Below are positions 57,272 to 64,000 of a stretch of 64,000 nt of DNA, in pieces. Numbering within the stretch: position 1 is the first letter of the stretch; every line of letters starts with the position of its first letter. Location: NCBI RefSeq assembly GCF_030704685.1, contig NZ_JAUZDX010000004.1, positions 248,001 to 312,000 of the forward strand, written 5' to 3'. Both the position numbers and the translations under genes were made by a program. This DNA is from Acidovorax sp. A1169 (GTDB lineage: Bacteria; Pseudomonadota; Gammaproteobacteria; Burkholderiales; Burkholderiaceae_C). A model generated the notes under the pieces. It was not told the origin of the DNA, did not search any database, and was given only the letters and a program-made list of their open reading frames with translations.

Positions 57272-58021
57272 TCACTGGCCCGTGAATTGGGGTGGGCGCT
57301 TTTGCGCCCAGGCTGCCTGGCCCTCACGCAGGTCCGCCGACTGGTAGGCGCGCAGGATGTCGGCGTTAAGTTCGTCCACGTCCAGCGTGCCCCGGGCCAT
57401 GCGGTTGAGGTGGCGCTTCATTCCCACCAGGGCCAGCGGCGCCATGCTGGCGCAGTCGCGCGCCAGGCCAGCCACCTCTTCCTCCAGCTGCGCCGCCTCC
57501 ACCAGCTGCGTGAGGTAGCCGATGCGCAGCATCTGCGCCGCACCGATCTTGCGTGCCGTGAGGAACAGCAGCTTGGCATGGTCCAGCCCCAGCCGGCTCA
57601 CGTAGCGCTCCATGCCCGAGCGGTAGTAGTGCAGGCCCAGGCGCGCGGCGGGCATGAACATGTCGATGCCCTCGGCGCCCACGCGAAAGTCGCAGGCCAG
57701 CGCTAGGTCGGTGGCCCCGCCGTAGACGCCACCGTGCAGCACGGCGATGGTCACGGGCCGCGCCATCTCCAGCCCATCGACCATGCCGGCAAAGTCGATC
57801 TTGCGCGGGGCGCCGATACTGCCGATGTCGTAGCCGCTGCAAAAATACTTGCCGGTGCTGCGCAACTGCAGCACCAGGATGTCGGGGCGCTGGTTGACTT
57901 GTTCGATCAGCGCGGCCAGGTGTTCCAGGTCATCGGCCGTGAGGCGGTTGGCCTGCTCGGGCCGGCGCAGGGTAATGGTGGCGACCGCGCCGTCGGTGGT
58001 GAGTTCGGGAAGTGCGTTCAT
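57272..58021 (-). CDS. Crotonase-fold CoA enzyme 1 (enoyl-CoA hydratase/isomerase family, non-canonical active site)
   Basis: 249 aa. Crotonase fold with oxyanion-type YGGATDLALACDF. The two hydratase glutamates are replaced: the equivalent of Glu144 (GGGxE) is Asp105 and that of Glu164 (PE) is Ala125 in PAARLGLHYY. So ordinary hydration is unlikely and another crotonase reaction (thioester hydrolysis, ring opening, C-C cleavage, decarboxylation or isomerisation) is likely. It follows the second crotonase-type gene by 7 bp and is followed, 28 bp later, by the Bug gene. Confidence 0.85.
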   Translation of the reverse strand: MNALPELTTDGAVATITLRRPEQANRLTADDLEHLAALIEQVNQRPDILVLQLRSTGKYFCSGYDIGSIGAPRKIDFAGMVDGLEMARPVTIAVLHGGVYGGATDLALACDFRVGAEGIDMFMPAARLGLHYYRSGMERYVSRLGLDHAKLLFLTARKIGAAQMLRIGYLTQLVEAAQLEEEVAGLARDCASMAPLALVGMKRHLNRMARGTLDVDELNADILRAYQSADLREGQAAWAQKRPPQFTGQ

Positions 58022-58028
58022 CGGAATG

Positions 58029-58835
58029 TCATCGGCCTTGGAATTGGGGAGCGCGCTTGGCCAGGAAGGCGCGGCGTCCCTCCCGGTAGTCTTCGCTGTC
58101 GAAGCAGTGCAGCACCAGGGCGGCCACCGCATCGGCGCCTTCGGCCGCATCGGAATAGTGCTCGAAAGCCTGCAGCGCCTGTTTGGCCGCATGCACGGTC
58201 AGAGGCGCATTGGCGGCGATCTGTGCGGCATAGGCGGCCACGCGCTCGCCAAGCAGTTCGGCATCCACCACGAAGTTGACCAGGCCCACGCGCAGCGCCT
58301 CGTCGGCCTCCAGAAAGCGTGCGCTGAAGAGGATGTCCTTGGCGGTGGACGGCCCCACTAGGCGCGCCAGCGCGGCCACGCCCCGGTAGTCGTAGCCCAG
58401 CCCCAGCCGGGCGGCGGGGATGGCAAAGCGCGAGGATGAGGCAGCAAAGCGCACGTCCGCCGCGAGCGCGATCGCCAGGCCGCCGCCCACGCAGTAGCCG
58501 TCAATCATCGCAATCAGCGGCTTGCTCAGCGCCGCCAGGCCCGCATGGCCGCGCGCGGCGATGGCGTCGTAGGTCTGCTTCTGCTGCGCGTCGGCCCGGT
58601 GCTGCTCGAACTCCGAGATGTCGGCGCCCGAGACGAAGGCCTTGCCGCCTGCGCCCTTCATGACGACGGCGCGCACGGCCGGGTCGCGCTCGAAGGCCTC
58701 GGCAGCGATGCCCAGGCCCTGCCACATGTCCAGCGACATGGCGTTGCGCCGCTCGGGGTGGTTGAAGGTGATCCAGCCCACGCCACCCTGCACCTCGGCC
58801 AGGATGCGCGGGGTTCCCAGGTCCATCGTGCTCAT
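58029..58835 (-). CDS. Crotonase-fold CoA enzyme 2 (enoyl-CoA hydratase/isomerase family, non-canonical active site)
   Basis: 268 aa. Contains WITFNHPERRNAMS, GAGGKAFVSGADISEF (oxyanion hole) and CVGGGLAIALAADVRFA. The Glu144 position is Ala121 and the Glu164 position is Ala141 (IPAARLGLGY); both hydratase acids are missing, as in its neighbour, although the rest of the fold is typical. Its ATG overlaps the stop of the CoA-transferase gene (58832-58835), so they are translated together. Substrate and reaction unknown; not a classical fatty-acid hydratase by these residues. Confidence 0.85.
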   Translation of the reverse strand: MSTMDLGTPRILAEVQGGVGWITFNHPERRNAMSLDMWQGLGIAAEAFERDPAVRAVVMKGAGGKAFVSGADISEFEQHRADAQQKQTYDAIAARGHAGLAALSKPLIAMIDGYCVGGGLAIALAADVRFAASSSRFAIPAARLGLGYDYRGVAALARLVGPSTAKDILFSARFLEADEALRVGLVNFVVDAELLGERVAAYAAQIAANAPLTVHAAKQALQAFEHYSDAAEGADAVAALVLHCFDSEDYREGRRAFLAKRAPQFQGR

Positions 58836-60052
58836 GCTACGGCCCCTTCGCTGCGCAGGGCTTTGATCGACTCATCGGTGTAGCCCAGCTCGCGCAGCAC
58901 GTCGTCGGTGTGCTCCCCCGCATCGGGCGCGGCGCGGTGGAAGGCCTCGGCATGCGCGCAGGCCGACAGGTTGATGGGCGAGCGCAGCAGCTGCAGCGCG
59001 CCCATCTCGGCATGCAGCGCGGGCCGTGTCATGCGCAGGTGCCTTGCCTGCGCGTCCTCGAAGGCCTGGCCAATGTCGTAAACCGGCCCGCAGGGCACGC
59101 CGGCCTGGTTCAGGCGCTCCACGAGTTCGGCCACGCCGAACTGGCGGGTGATCGCGCTGATGGCCTCCTCCAGCTCGCGCCGGTGGGCCAGGCGCGAGGG
59201 CTGGTCCTTGTAGCGCTCGTCCTGCGCCAGGTGCGGTGCCTGCAGAAAGTCGCACAGCTTGGTCCACATCGCGGCACCCGGGCCGCAGATGTTGACCTGG
59301 CCATCGCGCGCCTCGAAGGTGCCCATGGGCACCAGCGTGGGGTGCGAGTTGCCCTCCTGGCGCGCCACGTGTCCGTCCACGGTGTAGCGCGCGCCCTGGA
59401 AGTCGAGCTTGTTGAGCATGGCTTCGAGCAGCGAGGTGTGCACCCACTGGCCTTGGCCCGTGCGCTCGCGGTGCAGCAGCGCCAGCAGGATGCCCTGGCC
59501 GAGGAACATGCCGGCCGTGGTGTCCGATATGGCGATGCCGGTGCGGTAGGGGCCGCGCCCGGGCTCGCCGGTGACGGAACTCAGCCCGCTCATGCCCTGC
59601 ACGATCTGGTCGAGCCCCGGCCGTTCGGCATACGGGCCGGTCTGCCCGAAGCCCGAGATGCTGGCCAGGATGATGCGCGGGTTCACGGCGCACAGGGCCT
59701 CGTAGGTCAGGCCCAGGCGCTCCTTGACGGAGGAGCGGAAGTTCTCCACCACCACGTCGCTGCGCTCCACCAGTTGGCGCAAAACGCGCATGCCCTCGGC
59801 GGTCTTGAGGTTGACGCTCAGGCTGCGCTTGTTGCGGTGCAGGTTCTGCTCGTCGGAGCCGCGGCGCGGCCCCAGCGTGGGCTTGCGGTCGGGCGGGTCG
59901 ATGCGCACGACGTCGGCGCCCCAGTCGGCCAGCAGGCGCACGGCCACGGGGCCGGCGCGCGCGATGGTGAGGTCGAGCACGCGGTAGCCCGACAGCGGCA
60001 AGGCGGTATTGGCAGGGTTGGCTTGCATGGGCAATTCGTTTCTCGAAGACAT
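58832..60052 (-). CDS. CaiB/BaiF-family (class III) CoA transferase
   Basis: 406 aa. N-terminal PLSGYRVLDLTIARAGPVAVRLLADWGADVVRID and SVNLKTAEGMRVLRQLVERSDVVVENF are diagnostic; catalytic Asp148 lies in ERPGLDQIVQGMSGL, where the family forms a glutamyl/aspartyl-CoA intermediate. Transfers CoA from a thioester to a carboxylic acid. The ATG at 60052 overlaps the ATPase stop (TGATG); ATG 60028 is another possible start. It should activate the acid imported by the adjoining transporter before the two crotonase-fold enzymes act. Confidence 0.92.
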   Translation of the reverse strand: MSSRNELPMQANPANTALPLSGYRVLDLTIARAGPVAVRLLADWGADVVRIDPPDRKPTLGPRRGSDEQNLHRNKRSLSVNLKTAEGMRVLRQLVERSDVVVENFRSSVKERLGLTYEALCAVNPRIILASISGFGQTGPYAERPGLDQIVQGMSGLSSVTGEPGRGPYRTGIAISDTTAGMFLGQGILLALLHRERTGQGQWVHTSLLEAMLNKLDFQGARYTVDGHVARQEGNSHPTLVPMGTFEARDGQVNICGPGAAMWTKLCDFLQAPHLAQDERYKDQPSRLAHRRELEEAISAITRQFGVAELVERLNQAGVPCGPVYDIGQAFEDAQARHLRMTRPALHAEMGALQLLRSPINLSACAHAEAFHRAAPDAGEHTDDVLRELGYTDESIKALRSEGAVA

Positions 60053-61113
60053 CACTGCACCGCCGCCACGGCGTGGGGGTCCACGTACACCATCGACTGC
60101 TGCCCGATCTCCAGCACCAGGGACGGCGCCGCGTGCACCTTCAGCGGCGCGCCGCCCGCGCTGGGCTGCACCAGGTAGTGCCAGTACTCGCCCAGGTAGG
60201 TGCGGCCCACGACCGACACGGCCCCCAGCGGCACGGCGCCATCGGGCCCGGAGCCCAGGTACAACGACTGCGGGCGGATGGAGGCCTGTAGGCTGGCGCG
60301 GTCGCCCTCCAGTCCGGCCTGCAGGGGAATGCCGTCGGGCAGGCCGTCGAGCCGCATGTGCCCGCCCTGCACCGCCCCCTGCACCAGGTTGGTCTTGCCG
60401 ATGAAGCCCGCGACGAAGGGCGTCTGCGGGCGGTTGTAGAGGTTCCAGGGCGTGTCGATCTGCTCCAGGCGGCCCTGGTGCAGCACGGCGATGCGGTCGG
60501 AAATGGCCATGGCCTCGGTCTGGTCGTGCGTGACGTAAACGGTGGTGAAGCGGAACTCGTCGTGCAGGCGGCGGATCTCCGCGGCCATCTCCTCGCGCAA
60601 GTTGGCATCGAGGTTGGACAGCGGCTCGTCGAGCAGCAGCACCTCGGGCCGCACGATCATGGCGCGGGCCAGAGCCACGCGCTGCTGCTGCCCGCCCGAC
60701 AGCTCGGCCGGGTAGCGCTGCGCGTAGGGGCCGAGCTTTACCACGTCGAGCATCTCCTTGACGCGCTGCGCGGTTTCGGCGGCAGGCGTCTTGCGCACCT
60801 GCAGGCCGAAGCCGACGTTTTCGGCCACGGTCATGTTGGGCCAGATGGCATAGCTCTGGAAGATCATGGACATGCCGCGGTGCTCGGGCGCCACCGAACG
60901 CGTGGGCGACGATATCTCGCGCCCGTCCACCAGGATGGCACCGGCGCTGGGCTCGATGAAGCCGGCGATCATGCGCAAGGTGGTGGTCTTGCCACAGCCC
61001 GAGGGGCCGAGCAAGGTGACGAGTTCGCCGCGCCGCAGCTGCAGCGAGACGCCATCCACCACGGACGCGCTGCCGTAGTTCTTGCGCAGGTCTTTGAGTT
61101 CGAGTTTGGACAT
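60052..61113 (-). CDS. ABC transporter ATP-binding protein (FbpC/PotA-like)
   Basis: 353 aa. Nucleotide-binding domain (1-235): Walker A GPSGCGKTTT, Q-loop FQSYAIWPNMTV, signature LSGGQQQRVALARAMI, Walker B VLLLDEPLSNLD and YVTHDQTEAMA. C-terminal TOBE domain (about 265-353). The iron/2-aminoethylphosphonate/polyamine subfamily is indicated. Starts 21 bp after the permease stop and ends in a stop that overlaps the CoA-transferase start. With the fused permease and binding protein it forms a full importer, probably for an organic acid given the downstream genes. Confidence 0.92.
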   Translation of the reverse strand: MSKLELKDLRKNYGSASVVDGVSLQLRRGELVTLLGPSGCGKTTTLRMIAGFIEPSAGAILVDGREISSPTRSVAPEHRGMSMIFQSYAIWPNMTVAENVGFGLQVRKTPAAETAQRVKEMLDVVKLGPYAQRYPAELSGGQQQRVALARAMIVRPEVLLLDEPLSNLDANLREEMAAEIRRLHDEFRFTTVYVTHDQTEAMAISDRIAVLHQGRLEQIDTPWNLYNRPQTPFVAGFIGKTNLVQGAVQGGHMRLDGLPDGIPLQAGLEGDRASLQASIRPQSLYLGSGPDGAVPLGAVSVVGRTYLGEYWHYLVQPSAGGAPLKVHAAPSLVLEIGQQSMVYVDPHAVAAVQ

Positions 61114-61134
61114 ATTTTTTGATTCCTCAGTTCA

Positions 61135-62856
61135 TCAGCCCCGGCGCAGCATGAAGTCGCGCCCGGCGAGCTTCATGCCGATGGCCACGACCACGGTGAC
61201 GATCACCACCAGCACCACGCCCATGGCGGCCAGCGTCTCGTAGTTGCCCTGCTCGCTCAGGTCCAGCGTGAGCACCGAGACCACGCGCGAGCCCGGCCCG
61301 GTGAGGAACACCGCCGTGGACAGCTCCTTGGTGCAGATTACGAACACGAGCACGAATGCACCCAGCAGCGTCTTCTTGAGCAGTGGCGCCACCACCCGGG
61401 TGAGCACGGTGATGCGGCTGCCGCCCAGGATGCGCACGGCCTCTTCCAGTTCGGGGTTGAGGGCGCGCACCCCCGCCGAGCTGGCCGCCACCGCGATGGG
61501 CAAAAAGCGCGTGGTGAAGGCGATCACGATCAGCACCCCCATGCCATACAGCGAGAACGGCGGGCCGGCATACGCGGCATAGAGACCGATGGCCAGGATG
61601 AGCCCCGGCACGGCCACGGGCGCCAACGCCAGGAACTGCACCAGCACCGGGAACGGCGTGATGCGCCGCTGCGTGGCATAGGCGATGCAGATGCCCATGC
61701 CCACGCACACCAGTGCCGTGGCGCCGGAGTACAGCACCGTGTTGACGATGGCCGAGCGCACCGTGAGTTGCTCGAAGAAGATGCCGTAGAAGTTGTCCCA
61801 TGTGAGGTTGTCCAGCGCCAGGCCCTTGCCCCAGGCCTTGGACACCGATGCCAGCAGGAGGATGGCCAGCGGCATCACCACCGAGAGCAGGGCCACCAGC
61901 CCCGAGTACGCCAGCAGCAGCCACTTCCACCAGCCGATGTCGAAAGGCCGCCGCTCGCCGCCCTTGCCGGAGACCGAGACATAACCGCGCCGCGCCAGCA
62001 GCTTTCGCTGCAGCATGAGCATCACGATGGTCAGCAGCAGGATGGGCATGGAGAACGCGGCCGCCTGCTCCACCTGCAACGGGTACTGGAAGAAGGAGAC
62101 GATCTGCGTGGTGGCCAGGTTGATGCGCGCGGGGATCGCGATCAGCGCGGGCGTGCCGTACAGGGCAATCGCCTCCAGGAAGATCAGGATGGCCGCGCCG
62201 ATGATGGACGGCAGCACCAAGGGCAAGGTGACGCGCGCCATGGTCTGGAACTTGCCGGCCCCGTGGATCGACGCCGCATCCTCCAGCTCGGTGGACACCA
62301 GGTCGAGCGCCGACTTGGTGAACACGTAGATCAGCGGGTAGGTGTAGAGCGCGATGACGAAGGCCAGGCCCCAGAAGCTGAAGATGTTGAACGGCCCCTT
62401 CAGCACGCCGGTCAGCTCCACGACCAGGCGGTTGAGCCAGCCGGCATTGGGGCCAGCGAGAAGGATCCAGGCGATGGCGCCGAGGAAGTTGGGCATGACG
62501 AACGCCGCCAGCACGCTCAGGTGCGTGAAGCCGCGGCCAGGCATGTTGGTGCGCGAGACGGCCAGCGCCAACGGCACGCCCAGGGCCAGCGCGATGGCCG
62601 TGACGGCAATCCCCAGGTACAGCGAGTTGAGCAGTGCCTGCAGATGGCGGCCGCGGCCCAGTGCCTGCACGTAGCTCTGTAGCGACCACTGACCGTCTGC
62701 GGTGTGGAAGCTGTCCCACACCAGGCGCAGGATGGGGTTGGCCACCAGCAGCACCAGCACCACGATGAGGGCACCGAACAGCCAGACCGAAGGATCGCCC
62801 AGGCGGCCGGCGGCACGGCGCACGGCGGGTGGATGGAGCGCCATGGCGTCAGACAC
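61135..62856 (-). CDS. ABC transporter permease, two fused halves (FbpB/ThiP type)
   Basis: 573 aa. GTG at 62856 with an excellent GGAGG site (about 6 nt spacing) is preferred; ATG 62877 and 62844 are alternatives. Twelve membrane helices in two tandem six-helix permease domains, each with an EAA motif: ELEDAASIHGAGKFQTMARVTLPLVLPSI in half 1 and ELEEAVRILGGSRITVLTRVVAPLLKKTLL in half 2. This fusion is normal for iron-type importers. It overlaps the end of the binding-protein gene by 8 nt. Confidence 0.92.
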   Translation of the reverse strand: MSDAMALHPPAVRRAAGRLGDPSVWLFGALIVVLVLLVANPILRLVWDSFHTADGQWSLQSYVQALGRGRHLQALLNSLYLGIAVTAIALALGVPLALAVSRTNMPGRGFTHLSVLAAFVMPNFLGAIAWILLAGPNAGWLNRLVVELTGVLKGPFNIFSFWGLAFVIALYTYPLIYVFTKSALDLVSTELEDAASIHGAGKFQTMARVTLPLVLPSIIGAAILIFLEAIALYGTPALIAIPARINLATTQIVSFFQYPLQVEQAAAFSMPILLLTIVMLMLQRKLLARRGYVSVSGKGGERRPFDIGWWKWLLLAYSGLVALLSVVMPLAILLLASVSKAWGKGLALDNLTWDNFYGIFFEQLTVRSAIVNTVLYSGATALVCVGMGICIAYATQRRITPFPVLVQFLALAPVAVPGLILAIGLYAAYAGPPFSLYGMGVLIVIAFTTRFLPIAVAASSAGVRALNPELEEAVRILGGSRITVLTRVVAPLLKKTLLGAFVLVFVICTKELSTAVFLTGPGSRVVSVLTLDLSEQGNYETLAAMGVVLVVIVTVVVAIGMKLAGRDFMLRRG

Positions 62857-63892
62857 CGAAGGCCTCCCGCCAGGCATCGATCACCTTGGGGATCTGCGCG
62901 ACCATCTGCGGCGGCGTGGGCGCCAGCAGCGGATTGGCGTCGCCCAGGCCGATCACGCCGGGCGCGGGCTTGGCGTTGGCGCGCAGCGGCACGCTGAACT
63001 CCTCGACCGAGATGCGTTCGGTGTCTTCGCTGCCGAGCATCCACTCCATGAACAGCCTGGAGGCATTGGGCCGGCGCGTGTTGGCCAGGATGCCCGTGGG
63101 CGAAAGGATCAGCACCGGCCCCTCCTTGGGCACCAGCGTGGCCACCGGGTTGCCCTTGGAGGCCGACCGCGCGGCCAGGCTCATCGGACCGGCGGAGACG
63201 GATGACTCGCCGGAAATCACCGCCGTCACCGCGTCGATGGTGGAGCGGCTGACGTGCGCCTTGTTGGCTGCCAGTTTCTTGAAGAAGTCGTCGCCGTAGA
63301 GCTTGCGCATCTCGATGCACCAGGCACCGGCCGCGCCGCTGTAGGCGGGGTGCGCCACCAGGGCAGCGCCGCTCCATTTCGGGTCGAGCAGGTCGGCCCA
63401 GCTTTTGGGGGCAGCGGCGGCCGAGACCTTCTGGGTGTTGTAGACCAGGCCCATCATGAAGCAGCTCGACGCGTGGAAGTAGCCGTCCGGGTCCATGTTC
63501 TGCACGCGCTTGTCTTGGCGGGCGACGGCGGCCGGCAGGAACTTGAGCAGCAGGTTGCGGCCCTTGAGGTCCACGTAGTGCGCCAGGTCCGTGGAAGTGA
63601 ACACGTCGCAGTTGGGCGTGCCGGCCTTGAGATCCTGGTTGAGCCGCTGGTAGGCCACCTGCGCCGTGGTGCGCACCACGTTGACCTTCACACCCGGGTA
63701 GCTGGCCGTGAAGGTGCGGCCCATCTTCTCGGCGACCTCGGAGGTCTGGGGCACGGTGTACCAGGTGAGCTCGCCCTCCTTGCGGGCGGCATCGTGCAGG
63801 GCTGCCAGGGCGGGTGCCTGCGCCCGGACTATCGCGGGAAAGGCCAGTGCGCTGGCCGCCATCACACCGAACTCTCGTCTGCGCAAGAACAT
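62849..63892 (-). CDS. Iron-type (FbpA-like) ABC transporter substrate-binding protein
   Basis: 347 aa. Leader MFLRRREFGVMAASALAFPAIVRAQA with an RR and cleavage after AQA (about 26). Mature protein: EGELTWYTVPQTSEVAEKMGRTFTASYPGVKV, typical of the periplasmic binding protein family 6/8. NCDVFTSTDLAHYVDLKG and YNTQKVS.AAAPKSWADLLDPKW are also conserved. The Tyr residues used for iron by FbpA are not obvious, so an organic-ligand binder (2-aminoethylphosphonate or carboxylate type) is as likely as iron. It is the first gene of the operon; a candidate regulator site lies upstream. Confidence 0.88.
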   Translation of the reverse strand: MFLRRREFGVMAASALAFPAIVRAQAPALAALHDAARKEGELTWYTVPQTSEVAEKMGRTFTASYPGVKVNVVRTTAQVAYQRLNQDLKAGTPNCDVFTSTDLAHYVDLKGRNLLLKFLPAAVARQDKRVQNMDPDGYFHASSCFMMGLVYNTQKVSAAAAPKSWADLLDPKWSGAALVAHPAYSGAAGAWCIEMRKLYGDDFFKKLAANKAHVSRSTIDAVTAVISGESSVSAGPMSLAARSASKGNPVATLVPKEGPVLILSPTGILANTRRPNASRLFMEWMLGSEDTERISVEEFSVPLRANAKPAPGVIGLGDANPLLAPTPPQMVAQIPKVIDAWREAFGV

Positions 63893-63915
63893 GGGTTGTC
63901 TCCTGATCGTTGGTG

Positions 63916-63925
63916 ACCGATCGGT
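63916..63925. promoter_or_regulatory. ACCGATCGGT palindrome upstream of the catabolic operon
   Basis: Perfect 10-bp palindrome 23 bp ahead of the binding-protein ATG, and an identical half ACCGAT ends the window at 63995-64000 (about 79 bp farther upstream, completion not visible). Between them the DNA is strongly AT-rich (63938-63990) and can hold the promoter. ACCGAYCGGT-type palindromes are typical TetR-family operators. The regulator is presumably encoded beyond the window. Confidence 0.45.
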
Positions 63926-64000
63926 GTCGGCCTTTTTTCAGTATGCACAGAACATTTATAAAAATACACTAATGGTTTGTATGTATTTTTTACGACCGAT

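Overview
The window is high-GC, densely packed bacterial chromosome. Gene content and protein sequences point to a betaproteobacterium of the Burkholderiales, most likely the Comamonadaceae (Acidovorax-like); that assignment rests on overall protein character and is inference. I see no CRISPR array, prophage, plasmid functions or intact insertion sequence. One tRNA gene, tRNA-Gly(CCC), is present. The first gene is cut by the left edge, and the promoter region of the last operon runs off the right edge.

Layout. 1-3662 (-): a signalling operon with a multi-PAS histidine kinase, a single-domain response regulator and a receiver-GAF-PAS protein. 3811-15461: housekeeping and mixed genes, including a SUKH-like protein, an amino-acid-type binding protein, a class III-like sirtuin, rlmB, a LolD/YbbA-type ATPase divergent from tesA, a PLP lyase, a BON lipoprotein, a SulP permease, a diguanylate cyclase and an FlhG/MinD-like ATPase. 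15604-20425: trhO, a compact Y-shaped nested palindrome that fills the gap between two convergent genes, then a pirin/flavodoxin/DoxX/pirin group with a divergent LysR regulator. 20501-28066: an FAD oxidoreductase, gluQ and trmB in an overlapping run, a second diguanylate cyclase, a dienelactone-hydrolase-like protein and alaS.

28551-38243 (+) is a trans-4-hydroxy-L-proline catabolic island: deaminase, ABC-type binding protein, 4-hydroxyproline 2-epimerase, three-subunit D-hydroxyproline dehydrogenase, complete TRAP transporter and GntR regulator. A 21-bp AT-rich motif occurs in opposite orientation ahead of its two halves and is a candidate shared operator. 38255-47143 is a GABA/polyamine island: a MocR/GabR-type regulator divergent from gabT, a complete PotABCD-type ABC transporter and gabD.

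47294-53006 holds two tandem secreted four-cysteine proteins, a protein whose ROK sugar-kinase motifs are in circularly permuted order, a thiosulfate-type YeeE transporter behind a periplasmic rhodanese, the tRNA, a ribbon-helix-helix protein and a DJ-1/PfpI protein. 53133-63892 (-) holds a Cache-type chemoreceptor and a catabolic operon: iron-type ABC importer (binding protein, fused permease, ATPase), CaiB-type CoA transferase, two crotonase-fold enzymes that both lack the two hydratase glutamates, a Bug-type binding protein and a glutathione transferase. This operon probably imports and activates an unidentified carboxylate.

The observations most worth follow-up are the permuted ROK protein, the Y-shaped palindrome, the shared hydroxyproline operator and the crotonase pair lacking the usual catalytic residues.
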